Shown: piece by piece, positions 26,193 through 36,971 of the stretch
How the letters are laid out: every line of letters starts with the position of its first letter
Numbering within the stretch: position 1 is the stretch's first letter
Source of the DNA: Bradyrhizobium barranii subsp. barranii
GTDB lineage: Bacteria; Pseudomonadota; Alphaproteobacteria; Rhizobiales; Xanthobacteraceae
Assembly (NCBI RefSeq): GCF_017565645.3
Contig: NZ_CP086136.1
Span: 7,485,501-7,549,500 of the forward strand
Direction: 5' to 3'
DNA: 64,000 nucleotides
Translations under genes and position numbers: made by a program
Notes under the pieces: model-generated
Told to the model about the DNA's origin: nothing
The model's database searches: none
Seen by the model: the letters and a program-made list of their open reading frames with translations, nothing else

Positions 26193-26209
26193 CTGGCACG
26201 AAGCTTGCG
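26193..26209 (+). promoter_or_regulatory. sigma-54 (RpoN) promoter of the first BMP operon
   Basis: CTGGCACGAAGCTTGCG matches the consensus with GG and GC exactly 10 bases apart. Expected transcription start is about 26220, giving a leader of about 60 bases before the ATG at 26283. Confidence 0.88.
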
Positions 26210-26282
26210 ACATCTTATCCCCAGGCTCCGCCAGACCGGCGCGGCCGCATTAAGGCGGGACATCCGCCAAGGGGAGCGAGCA

Positions 26283-27395
26283 ATGGATTTCGGCAAGATT
26301 TCACGACGTCATTTGTTGCAGGGCGGCGCGGCGCTGACCCTCGGTGCGGCAGCGGGCGTCCGTCCCGCCTTCGCGGCCGATACCACCATCGGCTTCATCT
26401 ATGTCGGCTCGCGCGACGACTACGGCTACAACCAGGCGCATGCGCAGGGCGCGGCGGCACTGAAGAAAATTCCGGGGCTGAAGGTCGTCGAGGAAGAGAA
26501 GGTGCCGGAGACCGACGCGGTCGAGAAGACGATCGAGTCCATGATCAACCTCGACGGCGCCACCCTGCTCTTCCCGACCTCGTTCGGCTACTACAACCCT
26601 CACATGATCAAGATGGCCACCAAGTTCCCGAAGCTGCGCTTCGAGCACTGCGGCGGCCTGTGGAGCGACAAGGATCCGAAGAACGCCGGCAGCTATTTTG
26701 GCTATATCGACGAGGCCCAGTACATCTCGGGCATCGTTGCCGGCTACACCTCCAAGAGCGGCAAGCTCGGCTTCGTTGCCGCCAAGCCGATCCCGCAGGT
26801 GCTGCGTAACATCAACGCCTTCGCGCTCGGCGCCAGGCTCGCCAATCCCAAGGCCACCACCCAGGTTATTTTCACCGGCGATTGGTCGATGCCGGTCAAG
26901 GAGGCCGAAGCCACCAACAGCCTGATCGATCAGGGCGTCGACGTACTCACCTGCCACGTCGACGGTCCGAAGACCATGGTCGAGAACGCGGCGCGCCGCG
27001 GCACCTTCGTCTGCGGCTATCACACCAACCAGTCGCCGCTGGCGCCGAAGGCGTATCTCACGGGCGCCGAGTGGAATTGGGAAGCGCTCTATCCGAAGTT
27101 CGTCAAGATGATCGCCGCCGGCGAAAGCATCCCGAACTTCTATCGCGGCGGACTCAAGGAAGAGATCGTCAAGACCTCGCCCTACGGTGAGGCAGTCTCC
27201 GCCGAAGCGCGCAAGCACGCCGACGAGGTCAAGGCCAAATTCCTGTCGGCGGAGGGCTACGCCATCTTCAAGGGCGGGCTGGTCGACAACAAGGGCAAGA
27301 CGGTGATCGCGGCTGGCACCGATCGCGGCCAGAAGGATCCTGAGCTGGAGAAGATGGACTACCTGGTCGAAGGCGTGATCGGAGCGACTTCGTGA
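26283..27395 (+). CDS. BMP-family ABC transporter substrate-binding protein (first operon)
   Basis: A 370-residue periplasmic binding protein. The Tat-type leader SRRHLLQGGAALTLGAAA is followed by AFA near residue 36. The mature domain has the BMP/PnrA pattern (TIGFIYVGSRDDYGYNQAHA, LLFPTSFGY, YFGYIDEAQYISGIVAG, LIDQGVDVLTCHVDG). BMP proteins bind nucleosides, purines or related nitrogen compounds. A GGGGAG site precedes the ATG. It heads an operon with two permeases, a cysteine hydrolase, the ATPase and a deaminase; the hydrolase suggests a ureide such as biuret as a ligand, and the deaminase a purine. Confidence 0.9.
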   Translation: MDFGKISRRHLLQGGAALTLGAAAGVRPAFAADTTIGFIYVGSRDDYGYNQAHAQGAAALKKIPGLKVVEEEKVPETDAVEKTIESMINLDGATLLFPTSFGYYNPHMIKMATKFPKLRFEHCGGLWSDKDPKNAGSYFGYIDEAQYISGIVAGYTSKSGKLGFVAAKPIPQVLRNINAFALGARLANPKATTQVIFTGDWSMPVKEAEATNSLIDQGVDVLTCHVDGPKTMVENAARRGTFVCGYHTNQSPLAPKAYLTGAEWNWEALYPKFVKMIAAGESIPNFYRGGLKEEIVKTSPYGEAVSAEARKHADEVKAKFLSAEGYAIFKGGLVDNKGKTVIAAGTDRGQKDPELEKMDYLVEGVIGATS

Positions 27396-28504
27396 CAACG
27401 GAAGCCGCGGATTCCACTGAAGCGGCCGAGACAATTGCCCCGGCCCCCGATCCCGGCTTTCTCCAGCGCCACGGCGCGACAATCGAATACATCCTGATCC
27501 CGGGCGCGGCGCTGGCCGGCGCGCTCGTGATCTTCGGCATCTTCGTCGCGATGTTCGGCAAGAACCCGCTCGACCTCTATTTCTACATGTACTACGGCGC
27601 TTTCGGCACCTGGTTCTCCTGGCAGAATACGTTGACGCGTGCTGCGCCGCTGATCCTCACCGCGCTCTGCACCGCACTGCCGGCACAGCTCGGCATGGTC
27701 ATCATCGGCGGCGAAGGCGCGCTCCTGATCGGCGCGTTGTCGGCGACCAGCGCCGCGCTGGCGCTTCAGGGCATGCCGCCGCTCGTCGTGCAAATTTCCA
27801 TGGTCATCGGCGGCGTGATCGGCGGCGGCCTGTGGATCATGCTGTCGGGCGCGCTGCGCCAGTATCGCGGCGTCAACGAGACCATCTCGAGCCTGCTGCT
27901 CGTCTACATCGCGCTCGCGATCCTCAATCATCTTGTCGAGGGGCTGATGCGCGATCCCGCCAGCCTCAACAAGCCGTCGACGCGCGAGATCGGCGCCGCC
28001 AACATGATCGGCAGCATTCCCGGCACCGACGTGCATTGGGGCCTCGTCTTCGGCCTGATCGCCGCGATCGCCGCCTACATCCTGATCTATCACACCGTGT
28101 TCGGCTTCGCTGCGCGGGTCGCCGGCGGCAACATCCGCGCCGCAAAGATCGTCGGTCTCGGCGTCAGCAAGCTGATCCTGACCGTCTGCTTCCTCGCCGG
28201 CGGCGCCGCGGGCCTTGCCGGCATGGTCGAGGTCGCCGCCGTGCAGGGACGCACCAACGCCAACCTTGCGGCGGGCTACGGCTTCACCGGCATTCTCGTC
28301 GCCTTCCTTGCCCGGCAGAATCCGCTCGCGATCATTCCCGTCGCGATCCTGCTCGGCGGCATCAGCGCGAGCGGCGGCCTGCTGCAGCGCCGCCTCGGAT
28401 TGCCCGACGCATCCGTTCTGGTGCTTCAAGGCATCATCTTCGTCTTCGTGCTGGCCAGCGATGCACTTTACGGCCGCATTGGATTCTTGAAGGGAAAATC
28501 CTGA
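27392..28504 (+). CDS. ABC transporter permease 1 (first operon)
   Basis: A 370-residue permease of the BPD_transp_2 (branched-chain/ribose-like) family, with about eight or more hydrophobic helices and the conserved cytoplasmic motif [20 protein letters not shown] then [16 protein letters not shown]. The GTG start overlaps the stop of the upstream gene by four bases (GTGA), so coupling is tight. It would pair with the frameshifted second permease. Confidence 0.9.
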   Translation: MTTEAADSTEAAETIAPAPDPGFLQRHGATIEYILIPGAALAGALVIFGIFVAMFGKNPLDLYFYMYYGAFGTWFSWQNTLTRAAPLILTALCTALPAQLGMVIIGGEGALLIGALSATSAALALQGMPPLVVQISMVIGGVIGGGLWIMLSGALRQYRGVNETISSLLLVYIALAILNHLVEGLMRDPASLNKPSTREIGAANMIGSIPGTDVHWGLVFGLIAAIAAYILIYHTVFGFAARVAGGNIRAAKIVGLGVSKLILTVCFLAGGAAGLAGMVEVAAVQGRTNANLAAGYGFTGILVAFLARQNPLAIIPVAILLGGISASGGLLQRRLGLPDASVLVLQGIIFVFVLASDALYGRIGFLKGKS

Positions 28505-28505
28505 G

Positions 28506-29433
28506 ATGGCAGACGGATCGATCGGTCTCTGGACTGTTCCCCTCGCCGTGCTCGGCGGAGCCATCCGCGTCTCGACGCCGTTCCTGTTCGTGAGCCTGGG
28601 CGAATGCATCACCGAGCGCTCCGGCCGCATCAATCTCGGCCTCGAGGGCACGCTGGTGATGGGCGCGATGAGTGCCTACGGCATCTCGTATCTCACGGGA
28701 TCGCCCTGGCTTGGCGTGCTCGCCGCCGGCATCACGGGTGCACTGCTGGGGGCGCTGCACGCCGGTATCTGCTCGCTGCCGCGCGTCAACGATATCGCGG
28801 TCGGCATCGCGCTGATGCTGTTCGGCACCGGCCTTGCCTTCTATCTCGGCAAGCCGCTGATCGAGCCCACCGCGCCGCGGCTGCCCGCGATCGATTTTGG
28901 CTGGTGGAGCGACATCCCGCAGGTCCGCGCCGCGCTGCGCGTCAACGTCCTGTTCCTGATCGGCGTCGCGCTCGCGCCAATCCTCTATTGGGCCTTCCGC
29001 ACCACGCGCTGGGGCCTTTTGATCCGCACCGCCGGCGAGAGCTCCGATGCCGCGCGCGCGATGGGCCATTCCGCGTCTGCTAATCCGCCTGCGCGCGACC
29101 ATGGTCGGGGGCTTCCTCGCCGGCATCGGCGGCTCGTTCCTGTCGCAGTTCTATCCCGGAAGCTGGAACGAAGGCCTGTCCTCGGGACAAGGCATCACCG
29201 CCGTGGCGCTCGTGATCTTCGCGCGCTGGGATCCCCTGCTCTGCCTGTGGGCCTCGCTCGCCTTCGGCGGCGCCGCAGCCTTGGGGCCCGCACTGCAATC
29301 GGTCGGCGTCACCTCCGGCTATCACCTCTTCAACGCCGCCCCCTACATCCTGACGCTGGCGATCATGATCATCACCTGCTCGCCGAAACGCACACTGACC
29401 GGAGCCCCGGCCGAATTGTCGATCACCCGCTAG
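28506..29433 (+). pseudogene. ABC transporter permease 2 (first operon), frameshifted
   Basis: The frame from ATG 28506 reads as a good BPD_transp_2 permease ([38 protein letters not shown]) up to [11 protein letters not shown] at about 29070. There it shifts, and the rest ([40 protein letters not shown]) continues in another frame to 29433. The net shift is one extra base (or two missing) between about 29065 and 29090, at a site with no homopolymer. The paralogue at 38033 is intact and shows what the join should look like. As written the protein lacks its last third, so the transporter should not assemble. A sequencing or assembly error is the main alternative. Confidence 0.85.
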
Positions 29434-29444
29434 AGAGCGAAATC

Positions 29445-30128
29445 ATGCCCGAGCGCTATATCAAGTCCGAGCCCTACGCCTGGCCCTACAATGGCGATCT
29501 CCGCCCGGAGAACACCGCGCTCATCATCATCGACATGCAGACCGATTTCTGCGGCATCGGCGGCTATGTCGACAAGATGGGCTACGACCTCTCGCTGACG
29601 CGGGCGCCGATCGAGCCGATCAAGAAGCTGCTCGCGGCGATGCGCGCCCAAGGCTTTCACATCATCCATACCCGCGAGGGCCATCGCCCCGATCTCTCCG
29701 ACCTTCCCGCCAACAAGCGCTGGCGCTCGCGCCAGATCGGCGCCGGCATCGGCGATCCCGGCCCTTGCGGGCGTATCCTCGTTCGCGGCGAGCCGGGCTG
29801 GGACATCATCGAGGAGCTGGCGCCGCTGCCGGGCGAGCCGATCATCGACAAGCCCGGCAAGGGCTCGTTCTGCGCCACCGACCTGGAGTTGATCCTGCGC
29901 GTGCGCGGCATCGAGAACATCGTGCTGACGGGCATCACGACCGACGTCTGCGTTCACACCACCATGCGCGAGGCCAACGACCGCGGCTTCGAATGCGTCC
30001 TGCTGCACGATTGCTGCGGCGCCACCGACAAGGGCAACCACGAGCACGCGCTGAAGATGATCAAGATGCAGGGCGGCGTGTTCGGCGCTGTCTCGACGTC
30101 GGACGCCTTCATCGGAGCTATTTCGTGA
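29445..30128 (+). CDS. biuH: biuret-hydrolase-like cysteine hydrolase (isochorismatase family)
   Basis: A 227-residue cytoplasmic isochorismatase-like hydrolase. The catalytic Asp is in [12 protein letters not shown] (about 29), the Lys in [13 protein letters not shown] (about 145) and the Cys in [19 protein letters not shown] (about 175). The N-terminal motif [20 protein letters not shown] and [20 protein letters not shown] match from memory the biuret hydrolase BiuH of Rhizobium leguminosarum, which cuts biuret to allophanate and ammonia. It sits inside a transporter operon, and the next gene starts by GTGA overlap. Ureidoacrylate or another N-carbamoyl amide remains possible. No allophanate hydrolase is in the window. 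Confidence 0.8.
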   Translation: MPERYIKSEPYAWPYNGDLRPENTALIIIDMQTDFCGIGGYVDKMGYDLSLTRAPIEPIKKLLAAMRAQGFHIIHTREGHRPDLSDLPANKRWRSRQIGAGIGDPGPCGRILVRGEPGWDIIEELAPLPGEPIIDKPGKGSFCATDLELILRVRGIENIVLTGITTDVCVHTTMREANDRGFECVLLHDCCGATDKGNHEHALKMIKMQGGVFGAVSTSDAFIGAIS

Positions 30129-31644
30129 TCATCGGCGAAACGCCGCCGCCCGCAGGCGCCTTCGGCGTCGACGCCATCGCCATGACCATGCGCTTCGGCG
30201 ATTTCCTCGCGCTCGACAATGTCGAGCTGAAGGTACGGCCGGGCTCGTTCCACGCGCTACTCGGCGAGAACGGCGCCGGCAAGTCGACGCTCGTCAAATG
30301 CATCATGGGCTATTACCACGCGACCGAAGGCGACATCCTGGTCGGCGGCCGCGAGCAGGCGATCGCAAATCCAAAGGACGCCCACGCGCTCGGCCTCGGC
30401 ATGGTCTACCAGCATTTTACCCTGGTGCCGGCCATGACGGTCGCGGAAAACCTCGTGCTGGCCCGCGACGATGTGCCGGCCGTGGTGAACTGGCCGAAGG
30501 AGATGAAGGAGCTCGAGGCCTTTCTGGCGCGGATGCCGTTCAAGGTGCCGCTCGGCGCCAGGGTCTCCGACATCTCCGCCGGGGAGCGGCAGAAATGCGA
30601 GATCCTCAAGCAGCTCTATCTGAAGCGCCGCTTCCTGATCCTGGACGAGCCGACTTCGGTGCTGACGCCCGCGGAGGCCGACGAAGTGCTCGGCATGCTC
30701 CGCGATATGGTCGTCAAGGGCGAGCTGACCATCCTGATGATCACGCACAAATTCCGCGAGGTCATGGCCTTCGCCGACGACGTCACGATCCTGCGCCGCG
30801 GCAAGCTCGCAGGTGCCGGCAAGGTTTCCGAACTCACCCCGGATGCGATGGCGCGAACCATGATCGGCGCCGAGGAACTGACCGTGCAGCCGCCGCGCAC
30901 CGGCGAAGCCGGCCGGGCCCGGCTGGAATTGGCAAAAGTCCGCGCGCTCGACGACGCAGGCGCCATCGCCGTGCATGACGTCTCACTCACGGTCCGCGCC
31001 GGCGAGATCGTCGGCATTGCCGGCGTCTCCGGCAATGGCCAGCGCCAGCTGGTCGAGGTGTTGGCCGGCCAGCGCGAGGCGGAGAGCGGGGAAGTCCGCG
31101 TCGCCGGCGATTCCTATCATGCCAGCCGCGAAGAAATGCGCCGCCACAAGATGTCGCTCCTGCCCGAGGAGCCGCTCAAGAACGCCTGCGTCGGCGGCAT
31201 GAGCGTCGCCGACAACATCGCCTTCCGCGAATTCGACCGCACGCCCTTCGCCAGCGGCGGCTGGTGGCTCAACCGCGGCGCCTTCCGGGACGATGCGAAG
31301 AAGAAGATCGCCCAGTACAAGATCAAGACCCGCACCCCGGACACGCCGATCGCGGCGCTGTCAGGCGGCAACGTCCAGCGCGCCGTGCTGGCGCGCGAGC
31401 TTGGCGGCAACGTCGAGGTGCTGATCGCGGCCAATCCCTGCTTCGGCCTCGACTTCGCGGCGGTGGCGCAGATCCACGCCGAGATCATGGCGGCCCGCAA
31501 CCGTGGCGCCGCCGTGCTGACCTCGACGAATTGCTCGAACTCTCCGATCGGCTGGTGGTGATGTTCCACGGCGAATTCGTGTATGAAGCACGAACCAGCG
31601 AAGCCGATCTGACCGTGGTTGGCCGGCATATGGCGGGGCATTGA
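30125..31644 (+). pseudogene. duplicated ABC ATP-binding protein (first operon), frameshifted near the end
   Basis: Starts with GTG overlapping the previous stop by four bases. The first ATPase domain has GENGAGKSTL, ISAGERQKCEILKQL and FLILDEPTSVLTP; the second has GIAGVSGNGQRQLVEVLAG, LSGGNVQRAVLARELGG and NPCFGLDFAAV. The second domain has degenerate Walker motifs, as usual in this family. After RNRGAAVL (about 31515) the frame shifts and stops at 31561; the normal end (LDELLELSDRLVVMFHGEFV, EARTSEADL) continues in another frame to 31644. Relative to the intact paralogue (VTSQDLDELAEIAD), about 10 or 13 bases appear to be missing. This removes the C-terminal H-loop region of domain two. 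Confidence 0.82.
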
Positions 31645-31657
31645 CCAGGGACGAGCG

Positions 31658-32143
31658 ATGAGCGGCGGATCCGAGCGCGACGAACACTTCCTCCGCCTGT
31701 CCTTTACGGTCGCCCGCCGCTCGCTCACCCATGGCAACCATCCGTTCGGCTGCGTCGTCGTCGATGCCGAGGGCAACGCGCTGATCGAGACCGAGAACGG
31801 CTACATGCCCGACCACGACGGCACTGCGCATGCCGAGCGCCTCGCGGCCACGCAGGCCTGCCGTAGGTTCGACCGCGAGGTGCTGGCGAAGGCCACGCTC
31901 TATTCCTCCGCTGAACCCTGCGCGATGTGTGCCGGCGCGATCTACTGGGCCGGCATCGGCCGCGTGGTCTACGGCCTCAGCGAGCACCGCCTGCGCGGCG
32001 TCACCGGCAACCATCCGGAGAACCCGACGCTCGACCTGCCCTGTCGCGAGGTCTTTGCCAGCGGCCAGCGATCGACGGAAGTCGTCGGGCCGCTGCTTGA
32101 GGACGAGGCCGAGGCGCTGCACGACGGCGTGTGGACCAAGTAG
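31658..32143 (+). CDS. purine/nucleoside deaminase (CMP/dCMP-type zinc deaminase)
   Basis: A 161-residue cytoplasmic zinc deaminase. HAERLA (about 57-62) supplies the zinc His and catalytic Glu, and PCAMC (about 87-91) supplies the two Cys ligands; the NHPFGCVVVDAEGNALIE start is typical of guanine deaminase and TadA-type enzymes. It lies in the first BMP operon, 13 bases past the corrected ATPase end, so a role in salvage of imported guanine or a nucleoside is likely (inference). tRNA adenosine deaminase activity is less likely in this context. Confidence 0.85.
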   Translation: MSGGSERDEHFLRLSFTVARRSLTHGNHPFGCVVVDAEGNALIETENGYMPDHDGTAHAERLAATQACRRFDREVLAKATLYSSAEPCAMCAGAIYWAGIGRVVYGLSEHRLRGVTGNHPENPTLDLPCREVFASGQRSTEVVGPLLEDEAEALHDGVWTK

Positions 32144-32163
32144 CGAGCTCAACAACTCGACTT

Positions 32164-32254
32164 CGTAGGGTGGGCAAAGCGAAGCGTGCCCACCGATAAC
32201 TAACTATCTGGGAAGATGGCGGGCACGGCGCATTGCGCCTTTGCCCACCCTACG
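32164..32254. repeat. REP-like element with 16-bp inverted ends
   Basis: CGTAGGGTGGGCAAAG (32164-32179) and its perfect complement CTTTGCCCACCCTACG (32239-32254) bound a ~91-bp element that also carries a GTGCCCACC inner copy. This is a very common intergenic family in Bradyrhizobium-like genomes (known from memory). Confidence 0.85.
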
Positions 32255-32266
32255 CTCGGAAACGCT

Positions 32267-32298
32267 AATAACGCCGCGCATTCCTGCGCGGCGTTATT
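32267..32298. terminator. strong bidirectional terminator
   Basis: AATAACGCCGCGCA and TGCGCGGCGTTATT form a perfect 14-bp stem around a TTCC loop. It lies between the end of the deaminase operon and the end of the convergent porin gene, and the AT-rich stem ends provide short U tracts both ways. Confidence 0.8.
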
Positions 32299-32321
32299 CA
32301 AACCTGGAGACATTCAGTCGA

Positions 32322-33430
32322 TCAGAACTTCACAGTGACGCCACCGTACACCGTGGACTCGGTGCAGCTGTTGGTGCTCTGGCCGGTCGCGGCGACCGTG
32401 CAGACGCCGGGCATGGCGTTGTGGTCGAGGCCGAACTTGTTCTGCCAGTAGCGATAGGCAACCCAGAGATCGACGAAGTGCGAGTACTTGTCACCCCAGG
32501 CGGCCTTCGAAGCGTCGAAGGTCAGACGGATCGGTTCGCTGTTCAACTCGACTTGGAAGCAGTAGAGAACCGGCCAGGGCCGGAGAGCGCGGGAAGGCCG
32601 TTCGAGTCGCCCTTCGCTCCGTACCAGCCGGCGCGGCCGCTGATCGACCAGAACTGCATGTTCGGCGGCAGGAAGCCGAGGTCCATGTAGTAGTTGATTT
32701 CGACGGCCCAGGTCGGGTTGTAGCTGACATTGCCATCGGAGTTACAGCTCACACCCGGGAGGGGGCCAGCAAAACCGCTGCCGCACTGAGTGAAGGCGTT
32801 GTGGTTGGAGAACTCCCAGTACATCAAGGGCGCGACGTTGATGTAGCCCTTGTAAGGAAGGTCGAAGGCGAACTGGAGACCGGCAACGACGTCCCGCTTC
32901 GCGGGCGCCAAGAAGGTGTTCTCGGAATTGCCATCCATACCGACTTCAAACGAAATGTTCTGCAGCGGCCCCATGGTGAAGGCCTTGGTGTTGAAGAGCT
33001 GGTTCCAGCCGAAGGTCGAGCGGAACAGGCCGTAGATCTCGGTCGCGCCGGCGCAGTCGGCTGCACCGAAGGAGGAAGACAGACCAGGTGCGATACAGGG
33101 CGAAGCAGGGTCGTTATGACCCGACTTGAACATCGAGATGGTGAAGAAGTTGGTGCCGTAGGCCCAGAGGTCGAAGTGCGTGAACGAATAGACCTGCTTG
33201 GCGGTCGTACCGTTGATGCTGCCGTTCGGATTGACGCTCCACATGCCGGGGTCAGTGCCCTTGGGCATCCAGGAGAACGTGACGCGGTTGTCGATCACCA
33301 GGAAGAACGGGACGTCCGACGCTTTCTTGGCAGCCTTGACCGGCAGGTCCGCTGCCTCAGCCAGCCCACCGGTAGCGAGTGTAGCAATCGACAGCGCCGC
33401 GGCTGCGATTGCCTTGAAACCAAACGACAT
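32322..33430 (-). pseudogene. outer-membrane beta-barrel protein, frameshifted
   Basis: Signal peptide at the start (MSFGFKAIAAAALSIATLAT, cut near AEAADLP), ATG 33430 chosen because GGGGG lies 8 bases before it. The mature part has alternating strands (FFLVIDNRVTFSWMPKG, FTHFDLWAYGTNFFTISMFK, WAVEINYYMDLGFLPPNMQF). After SGPGRF (about 32565) a one-base shift leads to an early stop at 32543; the natural end (LNSEPIRLTFDASKAAWGDK, SHFVDLWVAYRYWQNKFG, closing Phe) continues in the other frame to 32322. The fold and purine context recall Tsx-type nucleoside channels, but I cannot confirm that. If the shift is real, the barrel cannot close. Confidence 0.8.
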
Positions 33431-33639
33431 CCTGAATACCCCCATATGTGGAACGGCCCGCGAGGCAAGAGCTTTTTTCAGTCGATTTCACACATTGGGA
33501 CGGTGCGGTCATATGTCCGGCCTTTGCGCGCGGCACAATATGGCCGCTGGCCTCGATGAGATCCGCGGAACGAGGAGCCAAATCAAGTTTACGCGCTTGA
33601 GCGCATTGGGGGCAGTAGCTTCACTCGTTTCGGGATTTC

Positions 33640-34860
33640 GTCCCAAGGGTTCATCGCCTGTTGTTGCACCTTGCCCTCTGCCGGCCTGCGCCGGTCAGAT
33701 CGTTTTGGCGGTCACTGCGTCACCGCGGTAACCGCCAATGGGTCGGGACGCCGATAAATTCCGCCCTTGTTCAGGAGCGCCCAGATGATCCGCGCCGTCT
33801 TATTGGCCTGCGCGACGGCGGCAACCTTGAAGGGCCGTCTGGCGAGAAGGGCCTTCAGCCACGGCCGCGCCCGAGCGTCGTTTCGGACGACGCGCAAGAC
33901 GGCCGTTGCCCCGACAACGAGGAGAGAGCGGAGTTCCGGATTTCCCATCTTCGATATTCGTCCCAGCCGCTCTTTGCCTCCGCTTGAATGAGACCGCGGC
34001 GTCAATCCCAGCCAGGCGGCAAAGTGGCGAGCCGACTTGAACCCGCCGGGATCCGGCACAAGCGCCTTGATGGTCGCCGCCGTAATGGCGCCGACGCCAG
34101 GATTGTGGTCAACCGACGCATGTCCTCGTCGCGCTTGGCCTCCACGACGATTGCGCGCTCGAGCCTCTCGATCTGGTCGGCTGAAGCTTCAATCTCGTCG
34201 GCAATAGCCATCAGCGCGAAGCGCGCTGCTGCGGGCAGGCGAGCATCTGTCTCATCCCGTATGATTGCGACCAGCGCCTCAACCTTTGCCAGGCCGACGG
34301 TGGCGATGATCCCCAATTCTGCCAGATGCGCGCGCAACGCGTTGACCGCCTGCGTTCGCTGCCGCACTAGAAGAGCGCGGGTCTTCAGCACCATCGCGGC
34401 AGCCTGTTGCTCAGCCGTCTTAATCGGCACGAAGCGCATGGTCTTTCGGGTCACCGCTTCGCTGATGGCCTCCGCGTCCGCCGCATCCGTCTTACCACGC
34501 TTGACGAAGGGTTTGACATAAGCCGGCGGAATGAGCCGGACCTCATGACCGAGAGCTGCGATCTCGCGTGCCCAATAGTGGGCGCTACCGCATGCTTCCA
34601 TTCCCACCAGGCATGGTGGCAGCTTCTCAAAGAAACGCAGAACTTCGCTGCGCCGTAGCTTCCGGTTGAACACGGGTGAGCCCTCGGCATCCGCCCCGTG
34701 AACCTGGAAAACGTGCTTGGCCAAATCGAGCCCGATGGTGATAACCTGTTTCACGGAACGGTCCCTCCTTTGTGGCGTTCGAACAACGACCACGTTCTAG
34801 CACTTTGATGCTGTTGGAGCGGGCCGTTCCACCACATCAAGTTTGGACACGTAAAAATGA
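33640..34860 (-). mobile_element. IS110-family insertion sequence, boundaries uncertain
   Basis: Contains the frameshifted IS110-family transposase at 33712-34754. I could not find convincing terminal inverted repeats or a target duplication, which is normal for IS110 elements, so the ends are approximate. It sits between the broken porin and the second ABC operon. Confidence 0.7.
33712..34754 (-). pseudogene. IS110-family transposase, frameshifted
   Basis: Start at GTG 34754 (KQVITIGLDLAKHVFQVHG). The N-terminal DEDD catalytic domain shows GLDLAKHVF, GMEACGSAHYWARE and KTDAADAEAI; the C-terminal transposase_20 part shows SARHFAAWLGLTPRSHSSGG and KERLGRISKMGNPELRSLL. A one-base loss where TTGACCACAATCCTGGCG should read with CCC (about 34105) splits it into a 263- and a 115-codon frame. 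The element is thus probably immobile on its own. Confidence 0.88.
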
Positions 34861-35381
34861 ACGCCCCTTGGGTGCGACACTTGCGCCGATCTCCCGGAGT
34901 GAGAAGCCTCAACTTCTTTCAAGGCATGCCGCTTGTTTCGGCAGGAGGCGGCCTTTCAACGCGGGAATTCGAGGATTTTTTCCGTTTCGCTGTTGCGTGC
35001 GGGCGGTGACGCGATGCCGAACATTCCCGTTTGATTTCATTTGTCTTTTGTGGCGGCGCAAGAATGCAGACACAATTGACGACAGCGACCGTTGGCCCGG
35101 TCGGGACTTGCATACGCGCGCCGGCGCGACTTTGCTCAACTTCACGTCAGGCCTGCACAGCGAGTTCCGATTTGGTTTGAGCCGTCACAAATTTGCAACA
35201 GGCGTCTCTCGCAGGTGGCCGCCGCAATGGCTCTTCCGAATGTCGGTTGGCGACGATCATGGACTGACAAGGGCCGCGACTCGCGACACTGACCGCCTGC
35301 CAAAGCGTTGAGCAAGGGATGACGCTTTTTCACATCTTACGCGACGGTTCAAACTAGCCCACAATTGAGGCACTTCACCCC
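34755..35381. other. ~590-bp spacer between the IS110 relic and the second ABC operon
   Basis: No convincing gene. Frames here have random-like composition. The part nearest the IS carries GGAACGG and CCGTTCC copies that may belong to its end. The promoter of the second operon should lie near 35300-35380, but I see no clear sigma-54 or sigma-70 match. Confidence 0.45.

Positions 35382-36954
<1,573 letters not shown>

Positions 36955-36971
<17 letters not shown>

Larger units (their letters stand above)
25888..26282. other. AT-rich divergent regulatory region, allC / BMP operon
   Basis: About 395 bases without a gene. It contains the sigma-54 site at 26193, a TTGCATACAA palindrome-like site at 26072-26081, and a clearly AT-rich segment (about 26080-26160) between them, as would suit DNA bending between an enhancer and an RpoN promoter. 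A weaker site on the minus strand near 25942-25958 keeps the -24 but not the -12 pair. Confidence 0.6.

Noticed and set aside
27359..28651. 430-codon minus-strand frame opposite permease 1
   Set aside because: Antisense shadow of a clearly recognisable permease.
28506..30128. A single 540-codon permease-hydrolase fusion
   Set aside because: The middle (~29,095-29,440) is nonsense composition. It arises because the frameshifted permease happens to fall in the same frame as the next gene.
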